A stretch of 64,000 nt of DNA from DATHZQ01 sp035458525 (GTDB lineage: Bacteria; Actinomycetota; Acidimicrobiia; Spongiisociales; UBA5794). The translations under genes were made by a program, and so were the position numbers. Positions 44,046 through 53,106 of this stretch are shown here, piece after piece. The notes beneath the pieces were generated by a model. The model did no database searches. It was not told the origin of the DNA and worked only from the letters and a program-made list of their open reading frames with translations. The stretch covers positions 33,445 to 97,444 of the forward strand of contig DATHZQ010000019.1 in NCBI GenBank assembly GCA_035458525.1, in the 5' to 3' direction. The number at the start of each line of letters is the position of its first letter. The first letter of the stretch is position 1.

Positions 44046-44743
44046 CGATCGCCGTCGTCGTGTTCCCCGGCACCAACTGCGAGCACGACGTGGTGCATGC
44101 AATGCGTGTCCTGGGGGCCGATGCCGAGCTCGTCTGGCATCGGGACGATGACCTGGCCGGTGCGGCCGGCGTGATTCTGCCGGGTGGCTTCGCCCACGGC
44201 GACTACCTCCGCACAGGGGCGATCGCCCGCTTCTCTCCGATCATGAGCGAGGTGCGGCGGCTGGCCGAAACCGGAGCACCGGTGCTCGGCATCTGCAACG
44301 GGTTCCAGGTGCTGTGCGAAGCGGGCCTGCTCACCGGAGCGCTCGTGGCCAACCGTGACCTCCGCTTCATCTGCCGCCCCGTGCACGTGCGTGTCGAGTC
44401 AACCGACAGCGTGCTCACCGCGGCGGCCCAAGTCGGCGCCGTGTTGCGGATCCCGCTCAACTCCTACGAAGGCAACTACGTCGCTCCCCCCGAAGAGCTG
44501 GCAGCGCTCGAGGCGGCAGGAGAGGTGGTGCTGCGCTACTCCGATACGAGCGGCGCCATCGACGAGGCACACAATCCGAACGGCTCAACCAACAATATCG
44601 CAGGCATCACCAACGCCGCGAGCAACGTGGCTGGTCTGATGCCGCACCCCGAGCGAGCCGTCGAGAGGATTCTCGGCTCAGCCGACGGCCGGGTGCTGCT
44701 GGAGTCGTTCGTGGCGTCGGTGCGCACCCCGGTACGCACATGA
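44042..44743 (+). CDS. purQ: FGAM synthase glutaminase subunit PurQ
   Basis: 233 residues from GTG. Class I glutaminase with the nucleophile Cys85 in G-I-C-N-G-F-Q-V and the His/Glu of M-P-H-P-E-R. F-P-G-T-N-C-E-H-D begins the protein. It feeds ammonia to PurL. It overlaps purS and purL by four bases each. Confidence 0.97.
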   Translation: MTIAVVVFPGTNCEHDVVHAMRVLGADAELVWHRDDDLAGAAGVILPGGFAHGDYLRTGAIARFSPIMSEVRRLAETGAPVLGICNGFQVLCEAGLLTGALVANRDLRFICRPVHVRVESTDSVLTAAAQVGAVLRIPLNSYEGNYVAPPEELAALEAAGEVVLRYSDTSGAIDEAHNPNGSTNNIAGITNAASNVAGLMPHPERAVERILGSADGRVLLESFVASVRTPVRT

Positions 44744-46893
44744 CCGAGCCCGCCCACCGTCGACTCGGAATGACCGACGACGAGTACGACGCAGTCGTGG
44801 CGATCTTGGAGCGGCCACCAGAGCCGGCAGAGCTGGCCATGTACTCGGTGATGTGGAGCGAGCACTGCTCGTACAAGTCGTCGCGGGCGTGGTTGGGACG
44901 CTTCCCCACGGCAGCGCCCTGGGTCGTCGTCGGTCCCGGCGAGAACGCCGGCGTCGTCGATCTCGGCGACGGTTGGCTCGCAGCGCTTCGCATCGAGAGC
45001 CACAACCACCCTTCATTCGTGGAGCCGTACCAGGGGGCGGCCACAGGGGTCGGAGGCATCCTGCGTGACATCTTCACGATGGGGACACGACCAATCGCCG
45101 TATGGGACCCGATTCGGTTCGGCCCGCTCGACGAGCCCAAGAACCGGTACCTGATGAAGGGCGTGGTCGCCGGCATCGCCGGCTACGGCAACGCCGTCGG
45201 CGTTCCCACGCTCGGCGGCGAGATCGAGTTCGCCGACTGCTACTCGCACAACCCGCTGGTGAACGTGATGGCCTTGGGACTGCTGCGTCGGGAACAGCTC
45301 GTGCTGTCCGCCGCATCCGGCGAGGGCAATGTCGCCGTGCTACTCGGCGCCGCAACGGGACGTGACGGCATCGGCGGCGCCTCGATCCTCGCCTCCGCCA
45401 GCTTCGACGAAGCTTCGGGGGCCAAACGGCCGTCGGTGCAAATCGGCGACCCCTTCGAAGAGAAGAAGCTCATCGAAGCGTGCCTCGAGCTCTACGCCCG
45501 CGGCCTCGTGGTCGGAATCCAGGATCTCGGGGCAGCAGGAATCTCGTGCGCGACCTCAGAGTGCGCCGCGGCAGGGGGCATGGGCATGGACGTCGACCTC
45601 GACGACGTTCCGCTGCGAGAGGCCGACATGACGCCGGGCGAGATCCTGATGTCGGAATCCCAGGAGCGCATGCTCGCCATCGTTGCGCCCGAGGATGTCG
45701 ACGAGGTTCTCGCTCTTGCCGACAAGTGGGAGATCGAAGCAGCCGCCATCGGCACGGTCACGCACGGAGGGGCATTGCGCGTGGTCCACGACGGTGCCCT
45801 CGTCGCCGAGCTCCCTGCAGCATCGCTCTCGGAGGAGGCCCCGTTGTATCGGCGGCCCTCACAGCAACCCGGGGGACTCGAAGCCGCGTGGGCGGCGGCG
45901 CCGCCGTTGCCCGAGCATGTCGATGTTGGTGACGCCCTCCGCAGCCTTCTCGACGATCCGGCCATCGGCGACCGTTCGTGGATCTATGAGCAGTACGACC
46001 ACCAACTCTTCCTGAACACCGTCGTCGAACCCGGGCACGACGGCTCGCTGCTGCGCATCAAGGGCACACACAAGGGACTCGCCGTATCGACCGACGGCGA
46101 CTCCTGGCGGTGCAGGCTCGACCCGCGACGGGGTGGGGCTCGCATCATCTGGGAGGCAGCGCTCAACGTCGCCGTGACCGGCGCTCGCCCCTATGCCGTC
46201 GTGGACAACCTCAACTTCGGCAATCCGGAGAAGCCGGCGGTGATGTGGCAGTTCCGGGAGACCGTCGAGGGCATGTCTGAGGCATGCGAGGCGCTTGGCA
46301 TCCCCGTGGTCGGCGGCAACGTGTCGTTCTACAACGAGACCGACGGCGTTGACATTCACCCGACACCGGTGGTCGGTTTGCTCGGATTCTGCGACCCGAT
46401 GCCGGAACAGCCACCCCGCTTGGATCGCGCCAAGGAGGGCATGGGCATCTGGCTCCTTGGTCCTGAGGACCGCGGCGACTTCGCAGCCTCGGCCTACGCA
46501 CGCACCGTGCTCGGGATCGCCACCGGCCGCCCGGCCGACGCTGACCCCGACATGGGTTCCGCCGTGGTGCACAGGACCATCGAGCTCGCCGGATGGTGCC
46601 CTGTGCTGCACGACGTTTCGCTGGGGGGAGTCGCCGTTGCCGTCGCCGAGATGTGCATCAGCTCCGGCGTTGGGGCAAGACTCGAGGTCGACGACTGGCG
46701 TGACCTGCTGAACGAGTCGCCGCATCGCGTCATCGCCGTGCTCCCCGATCGCGGCGATCCGAACGATGTCGTGCCGATTCGACGCATCGGCACCGTCGGC
46801 GGCGACACAATCGACTTCGGCGAGTACGGGAGCATCCCGCTCGGCGAAGCTGCAGCCATCTGGCGCGATGCGCTGCCCCGGCGCCTCGGCTGA
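44740..46893 (+). CDS. purL: FGAM synthase subunit PurL (small type)
   Basis: 717 residues, the length of the PurS/PurQ-dependent small PurL. M-Y-S-V-M-W-S-E-H-C-S-Y-K-S-S near residue 28, then V-G-P-G-E-N-A-G and two AIRS-like ATP domains. It converts FGAR to FGAM. The ATG overlaps the purQ stop. It is followed by a decayed gene rather than by another purine gene. Confidence 0.97.
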   Translation: MTEPAHRRLGMTDDEYDAVVAILERPPEPAELAMYSVMWSEHCSYKSSRAWLGRFPTAAPWVVVGPGENAGVVDLGDGWLAALRIESHNHPSFVEPYQGAATGVGGILRDIFTMGTRPIAVWDPIRFGPLDEPKNRYLMKGVVAGIAGYGNAVGVPTLGGEIEFADCYSHNPLVNVMALGLLRREQLVLSAASGEGNVAVLLGAATGRDGIGGASILASASFDEASGAKRPSVQIGDPFEEKKLIEACLELYARGLVVGIQDLGAAGISCATSECAAAGGMGMDVDLDDVPLREADMTPGEILMSESQERMLAIVAPEDVDEVLALADKWEIEAAAIGTVTHGGALRVVHDGALVAELPAASLSEEAPLYRRPSQQPGGLEAAWAAAPPLPEHVDVGDALRSLLDDPAIGDRSWIYEQYDHQLFLNTVVEPGHDGSLLRIKGTHKGLAVSTDGDSWRCRLDPRRGGARIIWEAALNVAVTGARPYAVVDNLNFGNPEKPAVMWQFRETVEGMSEACEALGIPVVGGNVSFYNETDGVDIHPTPVVGLLGFCDPMPEQPPRLDRAKEGMGIWLLGPEDRGDFAASAYARTVLGIATGRPADADPDMGSAVVHRTIELAGWCPVLHDVSLGGVAVAVAEMCISSGVGARLEVDDWRDLLNESPHRVIAVLPDRGDPNDVVPIRRIGTVGGDTIDFGEYGSIPLGEAAAIWRDALPRRLG

Positions 46894-46895
46894 CG

Positions 46896-47033
46896 ATGCA
46901 AGACCTCGTCATCGCTGCCGAGGAACCAACAGAACCCTACGTCAACGCGCTGCTCATTCGTCATCTCGAGTTCGCATCACGCAGTGGATCGATCCGGCAT
47001 GCGATCAGCGATCCGACTCGAGCGTCGCCGTGA
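46896..47033 (+). pseudogene. 5' fragment of a GNAT acetyltransferase gene
   Basis: Two bases after purL a 45-codon frame starts M-Q-D-L-V-I-A-A-E-E-P-T-E-P-Y-V-N-A-L-L-I-R-H-L-E-F-A-S-R-S-G and then loses resemblance. L-L-x-R-H-L-x-F-A-R is the start of a common GNAT subgroup (next to S-P-P-E-H-V-H-A-L). The rest of the acetyltransferase is missing; its end overlaps a minus-strand epimerase remnant. Confidence 0.45.
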
Positions 47034-47345
47034 TAGCGGCGTCGAGCGGGGTCACCTCGAAGGCCCCGAACGCCTTCTGGAACTTCGTGCTGTCGACGAT
47101 GAACGGATCTGTCCACTGGCAGAGCACGCCGAGCGACTCCCTCGAGATCCGATGGAACGGTGCAGCCATCCGGAGCAGGGACCGGCCCACGACTCGAAGC
47201 TTCCTGGGCTCGGCGAGCTTCCTGTTGACCGCTTCGAGAAACTCCCGTCATGTGGCGGCAGGCCGTGCGGAACGTGCCACACCTCGCCCTCGGCCCGTGC
47301 GTCGGTGCCGAGGATCACGTAGGCGCGGGCGACGTCTGGCCGCCA
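47005..47345 (-). pseudogene. NAD-dependent epimerase C-terminal remnant with frameshift
   Basis: From about 47345 the minus strand reads D-V-A-R-A-Y-V-I-L-G-T-D-A-R-A-E-G-E-V-W-H-V-P. After a one-base shift near 47248 it continues R-E-F-L-E-A-V-N-R-K-L-A and ends W-T-D-P-F-I-V-D-S-T-K-F-Q-K-A-F-G-A-F at the stop 47005. These are the last 115 or so residues of an extended/atypical SDR epimerase. The Rossmann half is absent and an in-frame stop lies just upstream. Confidence 0.7.
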
Positions 47346-47386
47346 AACTCATCGACTGGCGCAACCGCTGGAGCCCCAGCACAACC

Positions 47387-47645
47387 CCTATCCGCCGAGC
47401 CTCTAAGGCTCGGCCTATCAGGTGGGGGACAGCCGAGCCGTAGGTTCGCTGGCCCGACAATTCTCTCGGCAGCTGCGTACCGGGGCGCTGCAGCGGAGCC
47501 TCAGAGGCCGCGCGGATATGCAGTTGCGGTTGTCGCGCCGGACGAAGAGATGCTTGCTGCTCCTGCCCTCCGGGCGGGCCGCTCGGGCCCCGGCATCAGC
47601 TCCCGGCTCGCCAAGCCGGCTCGCCTATCCGCTGAGCCTCTTGGG
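47387..47645. repeat. Imperfect direct repeat and hairpin in non-coding DNA
   Basis: CCTATCCGCxGAGCCTCT recurs at 47387 and 47624 (19 of 22 bases identical). The first copy also starts a perfect hairpin CCGAGCCT-CTA-AGGCTCGG (47395-47413). Between them no frame on either strand looks coding, although a plus-strand frame (47250-47837) is open by composition. Confidence 0.5.
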
Positions 47646-47668
47646 TTTGCTGGATCTGGAGCGCAGCC

Positions 47669-48118
47669 TCAGAGCGCTCGGATCGCCTCGAGGTCGTTCC
47701 GGATCAGCTCAGCGCTTTCGGCCTCGTCGATGTCGTCCAACATCGCCTCCGCAGCGGCCAGGCGACGGTCCCGCTCGGCAGCGTCCCCTCGAAGTGTCGC
47801 CGCCCGCGCCAGTGCCTCGTGGCCATATGCGACGTAGAACGCACCGAGATCGTGCTCTTCGGCGATGCGGAGCGCTTCCGCCCCGTACTCGGCCGCATGC
47901 CCAGCGTCGCCGAGCGCCGCCCACACGCGGGAGACTTGCCAGTCGCTGACCGAATGGTTCTTCGGCGTCCCCACCTCACGCCAGTGGGCGTAGGACGCAT
48001 AGGCCGCCGCCAGCAGCCTCCGGTCGGCCTCTGGGGTGCGCTCGCCCGCATCGAGGAGATCCCAGGTGCGGTTGAACATCTCCGCGGCCATCGTTCGGTG
48101 GCAGTCGTGCTCGCTCAT
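47669..48118 (-). CDS. Helical-repeat (TPR-like) hypothetical protein
   Basis: 149 residues, nearly all helix, with A/L/E-rich repeats of about 34 residues (A-L-G-D-A-G-H-A-A-E-Y-G-A-E-A-L and A-Y-G-H-E-A-L-A-R-A-A-T-L-R-G-D) like tetratricopeptide repeats. GATAAT lies six bases before the ATG. No family name can be given. Confidence 0.7.
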   Translation of the reverse strand: MSEHDCHRTMAAEMFNRTWDLLDAGERTPEADRRLLAAAYASYAHWREVGTPKNHSVSDWQVSRVWAALGDAGHAAEYGAEALRIAEEHDLGAFYVAYGHEALARAATLRGDAAERDRRLAAAEAMLDDIDEAESAELIRNDLEAIRAL

Positions 48119-48158
48119 TGCCGGATTATCCCCTGTACCGAATTAGGTTGCACAGCGT

Positions 48159-49001
48159 ATGGACGAACGTCTCTCGACCACCGTGTGTTACCGCCACCCC
48201 GACCGGGCCACTCGGCTGCGATGCAGTGAGTGCGACCGGCCGATCTGTACCGAGTGTTCGCACGACAGCGCCGTGGGGCAGCGATGTCCCGAGTGTGCCT
48301 CGCCGCAGGGCCGGTATCGAGTTGTCGACGCAAGGCGCACAGTCGTTGGGCCGCCGAGCTTTGCGACGGCACCGGTCTCGTTCACCATCATTGGCATCGC
48401 TGCGGCGCTCTTCGTTGCCGGGTTCGCATCCCCGTCGATCGAAGCCGAATTGTTGAATCGTTTCGCCTCGGCCAACTGGTTGATCGAAGAGGGCGACTGG
48501 TGGCGAGTCTTCACCGCCGCCTTCCTCCACGGTGGCATCGTCCACATCTTCTTCAACATGTACGTGCTGTACATCTTCGGACCGCGGATGGAGATCCAAG
48601 TCGGCTCTGTGCCGTTTGCACTGCTCTACGCCGCCTCGGCCGCCGGTGGCGGAGCGGCCTCATACCTGCTCGGCCCGCTCAACCAGGTCGCAGTCGGCGC
48701 CTCTGGTGCGATCTTCGGTCTCTTCGGGGCGTGGATCTACGTGGCATTCCGGATGCGCGGAACCGCAGGGGGCCGGGCGATGTTCAACCAGCTCGGCGTG
48801 CTGCTTCTCATCAACCTGGCGCTGCCGCTGATCATCCCGAACATCGATTGGCGAGCCCATGTTGGCGGGCTCGTCACCGGCGTTCTGATCGCCGCCCTGT
48901 GGAGCCAGTTCGCCCGCGGTCATGACAACGTGGTCCTGCGACGCTCGGTCATCGCCGCGACGGTGTTGGTCGGCCTGGTCGCCCTCATCATCCTGGGGTA
49001 A
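48159..49001 (+). CDS. Rhomboid-family intramembrane protease with N-terminal zinc finger
   Basis: 280 residues. Residues 10-50 carry C-Y-R-H, C-S-E-C, C-T-E-C and C-P-E-C, a B-box-like zinc finger. Then seven helices with H-G-G-I-V-H-I-F-F-N-M-Y, the catalytic G-A-S-G (Ser182) and A-H-V-G-G (His234). It cleaves membrane helices in the bilayer. TAGGTT lies nine bases before the ATG. Confidence 0.92.
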   Translation: MDERLSTTVCYRHPDRATRLRCSECDRPICTECSHDSAVGQRCPECASPQGRYRVVDARRTVVGPPSFATAPVSFTIIGIAAALFVAGFASPSIEAELLNRFASANWLIEEGDWWRVFTAAFLHGGIVHIFFNMYVLYIFGPRMEIQVGSVPFALLYAASAAGGGAASYLLGPLNQVAVGASGAIFGLFGAWIYVAFRMRGTAGGRAMFNQLGVLLLINLALPLIIPNIDWRAHVGGLVTGVLIAALWSQFARGHDNVVLRRSVIAATVLVGLVALIILG

Positions 49002-49049
49002 CGCACGGCAAGACAGCCGGGGCCACGAGGGCCTGCCTACACTCGCTCG

Positions 49050-50459
49050 GTGGCGGAAACGGCCATCGCGATCGAGCGGCCAGGGGAGGCCTGCGGGGTC
49101 TTCGGGATGTACGGACCGGGTCAGGACCCGGCCCGGCTGACGTACTTCGGCCTCTTCGCACTGCAGCATCGCGGCCAGGAGAGTGCCGGCATCGCGGTGG
49201 CCCACGACGAAAGCATCACCGTCGTCAAAGATCTCGGTCTGGTCGCCCAAGTATTCGACGAGCAGACACTCGCTTCGCTCGAAGGAGACATTGCCGTCGG
49301 TCACACCCGATACTCGACCACGGGCTCGTCGGTGTGGGAAAACGCCCAGCCGATCTACCGCCAGGTTGGCGAGAACGGCATCGCTCTGGCGCACAACGGC
49401 AACCTGACCAACACCCGGCTCCTCGCCGAGCAGATCGGCAAGCTGTTTGCCACCACCGACTCCGAGCTGATGGCCGAGGCGCTGGCGTCGGCGATGCGGC
49501 AAGGCTTGACATTGGAGAAGGCCGCACTGGAGACGCTCCCTCTGTTCGAGGGCGCCTTCAGCCTGGCAATCATGGATCGGGAAAGCCTGCTGGCCGTACG
49601 CGACCCGCACGGTTTCCGCCCGTTGTGTCTCGGCCGCCTCAACGGAGGCTTCGTCGTGGCCTCAGAGACGGCTGCACTCGACATCATCGGCGCCGAGTTC
49701 GAGCGGCAGGTGGCACCCGGCGAGATGATCGTGATCGACGGAGACGGACTCCGCAGCCACCGTCCCTTCGCCCCGGCGCCTCCGCGTCTGTGCATCTTCG
49801 AGTTCGTGTACTTCGCTCGGCCGGACAGCATCCTCGATGGCCACAACGTCCATGCGGCGCGGCGCCGGATGGGCTACCGCCTCGCCGAGCAAGCCCCAGC
49901 GGCTGCGGACGTGGTCGTCCCGGTGCCCGAGAGCGGAATCCCCGCCGCACAAGGGTTCGCCGCCGCAACCGGTCTGCCCCTGGCCGACGGGCTGATCAAG
50001 AACCGCTACGTAGGCCGCACCTTCATTCAGCCGGCGCAGGCGATGCGGGACCAAGGGATCCGGATGAAACTCAACCCGATCCCCGAGGAATTGGATGCTC
50101 GCCGCGTGGTCCTCGTCGACGACTCGATCGTGCGTGGCTCGACGACGCGCCGCCTCGTGCAGATGGTCCGTGAAGCCGGAGCGGCCGAGGTCCACCTCCG
50201 CATCTCGTCGCCGCCGTACCGCTGGCCGTGCTTCTACGGCATGGACACCGGCGACCGCTCAACGCTGCTGGCCGCGGATCGCACCGTGGACGAGATACGC
50301 GAGTACCTCGGTGTGGATTCCCTCGCCTACCTCGGACTCAATGGGCTGATCGAAGCGACAGGCGTGCACGACGGCGGGCTGTGCACAGCCTGCCTGTCCG
50401 GCAGGTATCCCACCGAAGTCGCAGGGGCAGGCGACAAGTACGTGCTCGAACGCAGCTGA
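49050..50459 (+). CDS. purF: Amidophosphoribosyltransferase PurF
   Basis: 469 residues from GTG; TACACT sits exactly six bases upstream. A 14-residue propeptide precedes the catalytic Cys15 (E-A-C-G-V-F-G). The N-terminal glutaminase domain is followed by the phosphoribosyltransferase motif V-V-L-V-D-D-S-I-V-R-G-S-T-T. C-terminal C-T-A-C-L-S-G and two further Cys suggest a 4Fe-4S cluster as in Bacillus-type PurF. It makes phosphoribosylamine, the first committed step. The stop overlaps the purM ATG. Confidence 0.98.
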   Translation: MAETAIAIERPGEACGVFGMYGPGQDPARLTYFGLFALQHRGQESAGIAVAHDESITVVKDLGLVAQVFDEQTLASLEGDIAVGHTRYSTTGSSVWENAQPIYRQVGENGIALAHNGNLTNTRLLAEQIGKLFATTDSELMAEALASAMRQGLTLEKAALETLPLFEGAFSLAIMDRESLLAVRDPHGFRPLCLGRLNGGFVVASETAALDIIGAEFERQVAPGEMIVIDGDGLRSHRPFAPAPPRLCIFEFVYFARPDSILDGHNVHAARRRMGYRLAEQAPAAADVVVPVPESGIPAAQGFAAATGLPLADGLIKNRYVGRTFIQPAQAMRDQGIRMKLNPIPEELDARRVVLVDDSIVRGSTTRRLVQMVREAGAAEVHLRISSPPYRWPCFYGMDTGDRSTLLAADRTVDEIREYLGVDSLAYLGLNGLIEATGVHDGGLCTACLSGRYPTEVAGAGDKYVLERS

Positions 50460-51478
50460 TGGCGACCTATCGAGACGCCGGTGTCGACCTCGACGCAGCC
50501 GATGCCGTGGTGGACTCGATAGCCACCGCCGTGACCGCGACGTGGGGGGACCGCGTCACCGGCGGATTCGGCGGGTTCGCTGCCGGGGTGCGTCTGCCGC
50601 CCGGGTACGCCGACCCCATCCTGATGATGTCGACCGACGGGGTCGGCACCAAGGCCGAGGTCGCCCGACGCGCCGACCATGTCGAGGGCCTGGGATGGGA
50701 CCTCGTGGCGATGTGCATCGACGATCTCGTTGCTGCCGGCGCCCGCCCGATCGCCATGACGGATTACCTCGCCGTCGGCAGGATCGACGTTGATCGGGTT
50801 GGCCGCATCGTCCGGTCGATCGCCGCAGCCTGCGAGGAGGCCGGCGTAGCGCTCCTTGGTGGGGAGACGGCAGAACACCCGGGAGTGATGGAGCCTGATG
50901 CATTCGATCTGGCTGGCGCGGCATTGGGTGTCGTCGAGGCTGGGGCGGCGATCGATGGAAGCAAAGTGAAGCCAGGCGACGTCATCGTCGGCGTCGGCTC
51001 GCCCAACGTCCGGGCCAACGGGTTCAGCCTGATCCGCAAGGTCGTACTCGATCAGCTAGCTCTGGACGACCCGCTCCCCGGATGCGACGGCACCGTCGCC
51101 GAGGTGCTCCTCGAGCCGTCCGTGCTGTACTCGCCCGCGATCCTGGCCGTCGTCGGGGCAGTTCCCGTCCATGGACTGGCCCACATCACCGGCGGCGGCT
51201 TGCCCGGCAATCTGCCCCGCATCCTCCCGGAGGCCTGCGATGCGCAGATCGATCCCGATGCATGGGTCCCACCCGCCGTATTCGCCGCCATCCAGCAGCT
51301 GGGCAACGTACCGGCGGCGGAGATGTACCGCACGTTCAACATGGGGATCGGGTTCACCATCGTGCTCGCTGAGGACGATGCCGAGGCTGCGATCAACATC
51401 CTGCAGCGACACGACCGACGGGCCGGCGTCATCGGCTCGATCATCCCCGGCTCCGGCACCGTGCGCCTGGGCGGTTGA
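50459..51478 (+). CDS. purM: AIR synthetase PurM
   Basis: 339 residues with a one-base overlap with purF. M-M-S-T-D-G-V-G-T-K, then D-D-L-V-A-A-G-A-R-P, G-G-E-T-A-E and H-I-T-G-G-G-L-P-G-N-L-P-R match PurM. It closes the imidazole ring (FGAM to AIR). No further gene follows on this strand for 1070 bases. Confidence 0.97.
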   Translation: MATYRDAGVDLDAADAVVDSIATAVTATWGDRVTGGFGGFAAGVRLPPGYADPILMMSTDGVGTKAEVARRADHVEGLGWDLVAMCIDDLVAAGARPIAMTDYLAVGRIDVDRVGRIVRSIAAACEEAGVALLGGETAEHPGVMEPDAFDLAGAALGVVEAGAAIDGSKVKPGDVIVGVGSPNVRANGFSLIRKVVLDQLALDDPLPGCDGTVAEVLLEPSVLYSPAILAVVGAVPVHGLAHITGGGLPGNLPRILPEACDAQIDPDAWVPPAVFAAIQQLGNVPAAEMYRTFNMGIGFTIVLAEDDAEAAINILQRHDRRAGVIGSIIPGSGTVRLGG

Positions 51479-51822
51479 CGCGTCGACGTCGTTGACGCGA
51501 CCGCATCGAGAGCGAGCAGGCTCACCGCCCTCACGTTTCTGATCCAGGGTGCCGCTCGACCGCTCCAACTGCCGGTTCCCGGACGGCGGTGTGTGCGTCG
51601 TGGGCTGGCTCAACGGGGCGACGCCGACGGACACGGCGGCGAGCGACGAGCAGATCGCATCCCTCGGGATGCGATCTGCTCGGCTGAGGAACCCAGTCCA
51701 ACACCAGAGGCGGCGGTGGCTGGGGGCGCCACGCTGTCCGCGTCGATCACCGTGCACCCTTGATGGAGGCGAACGACCGAGCAGTGATTGGTGCAGGCTG
51801 CCTGGCCGCCACTGCCCACCTG
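51479..51822. other. Intergenic region after purM, with a long hairpin
   Basis: 344 bases without a convincing frame on either strand. The only strong feature is the perfect palindrome at 51647-51682. Confidence 0.5.
51647..51682. terminator. Perfect 17-bp inverted repeat
   Basis: CGAGCAGATCGCATCCC followed by TC and the exact complement. This is the longest stem in the window. It lies between the convergent purM and flavodoxin genes, 169 bases from purM, and has no T-tract. Confidence 0.6.
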
Positions 51823-52239
51823 CTACGTGCCCAACGTCCGCAGCCAAGCACCGAAGTCATCCGCGGCGTGTGGCCCTTTCGACTTGAGCTCGGCCGTGAC
51901 CCTGGCGCCCCGTGCCTCGAGCGGAGTCGCCATCTTCTTCAGTGTCTTGCCGATGGCAAGGTCGTACGTGGTGAATACGGCGGCAGGCTTCCCATCGAGG
52001 GGCCCGAGACGCTCGATGAAGCTGATGGTTGCGGGTGTTGGGCTCTGGCGGATGATGAAGAGTCCTTTGGTCCAGCTCCCGACACAGACAGCATCGGCTG
52101 TTGCCACCTGCGCAGGGTCGGCATCGTGGATCGATTCCACGCTGCATTCGTGGCCGGCCGCTCGTGCTGCCTCACCCATCTGTTCGGCAGCCGCCTTGGT
52201 CTTCCCAGTCGAACTGTCGTAGACGATTGCTACCTTCAC
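51823..52239 (-). CDS. Flavodoxin-domain protein
   Basis: 138 residues from GTG, with GGAG seven bases upstream; the upstream frame to 52335 is not needed. V-A-I-V-Y-D-S-S-T-G-K-T-K-A-A-A is the FMN phosphate loop, and V-C-V-G-S-W-T and F-T-T-Y-D-L-A are the other flavin-binding loops. Electron-transfer partner unknown. Confidence 0.88.
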   Translation of the reverse strand: MKVAIVYDSSTGKTKAAAEQMGEAARAAGHECSVESIHDADPAQVATADAVCVGSWTKGLFIIRQSPTPATISFIERLGPLDGKPAAVFTTYDLAIGKTLKKMATPLEARGARVTAELKSKGPHAADDFGAWLRTLGT

Positions 52240-52550
52240 TATCTGACTCCTCGCTATCTGCCCTCGCCGACGACGGTGTCCAAGACCCGCCTCCCACCCC
52301 AATCTCGGTGTGGCTGCGACCGGCCACACTGCCACGTCTACCCAAAACGGAGACCGGCGCTAGAGGCGAAGGGCATCGACGGGCGGACGAGCCCCCAACG
52401 AGAGGAGGAGCCGACGCTCGGCGGCGACGGGGCGTGGCGGCGACCAGGGCCTGGCGACACCCAGGACCCCTCGTGCGACAGCCGGGACCCGGTCTCGCCG
52501 GCGCCTGAAGCCCCGACGCAAGACCTTCACATGCAGGTAAGTTGCCGCCC
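52240..52550. other. Intergenic region between divergent genes
   Basis: 311 bases. GTGTGGC-TGCGACCG-GCCACAC is a small hairpin. TAAGTT at 52538-52543 is the -10 box of the plus-strand operon. No frame matches a family. Confidence 0.5.
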
Positions 52551-53105
52551 ATGGCCCAACTCGACGTCATCTTCACCGGCTATGTGGGCGAGCGAGTCGC
52601 CGGCACCGTCTCGCTCATCCGCAGCGGCGACCTCGTCGCCGTCGTCGACCCTGGCATGGTGCCGAACCGGTCGGCGATCCTGGATCCGCTGCGCGATCTC
52701 GGCATTGCACCGGAGGACGTGACCGATGTGATCTTGTCGCATCACCACCCGGACCACACGGTCAACATCGCGCTCTTTCCCTCCGTTCGGATCCACGACT
52801 ACTGGGCGGTCTACGAACGGGACATCTGGACTTCACGCCCGGCCGACGGTGTTGAACTGGCCGACGACGTACGACTCCTCGAGACACCCGGCCATACCCG
52901 AGAGGACATCACGACCCTCGTCCAGACGGACAACGGCATCGTGGCGCTCACTCACCTGTGGTGGCACGCCAGCGCCGAGTCGGACCCGCGCGGCAGCGAT
53001 CTCGATGCGCTGCACCTCGGCCGGCGCCGGGTACTCGACATCGCCCAGACCATCGTGCCCGGCCATGGCGCGCCGTTCGCCGTCGGCCCCGGCACCCCAG
53101 CGTGA
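52551..53105 (+). CDS. Metallo-beta-lactamase-fold hydrolase (MBLAC1-like)
   Basis: 184 residues. H-H-H-P-D-H at 64-69 is the metal motif, and E-T-P-G-H-T-R-E-D, H-L-W-W-H and V-P-G-H-G complete the site. The compact chain resembles MBLAC1. Substrate unknown. TAAGTT lies seven bases before the ATG at 52551. mobA begins two bases after its stop. Confidence 0.85.
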   Translation: MAQLDVIFTGYVGERVAGTVSLIRSGDLVAVVDPGMVPNRSAILDPLRDLGIAPEDVTDVILSHHHPDHTVNIALFPSVRIHDYWAVYERDIWTSRPADGVELADDVRLLETPGHTREDITTLVQTDNGIVALTHLWWHASAESDPRGSDLDALHLGRRRVLDIAQTIVPGHGAPFAVGPGTPA

Positions 53106-53106
53106 G

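Noticed and set aside
47250..47837. 195-codon plus-strand frame across the repeats
   Set aside because: Low-complexity Ala/Ser/Arg composition, no ribosome site, and it covers the reverse of a real minus-strand gene.
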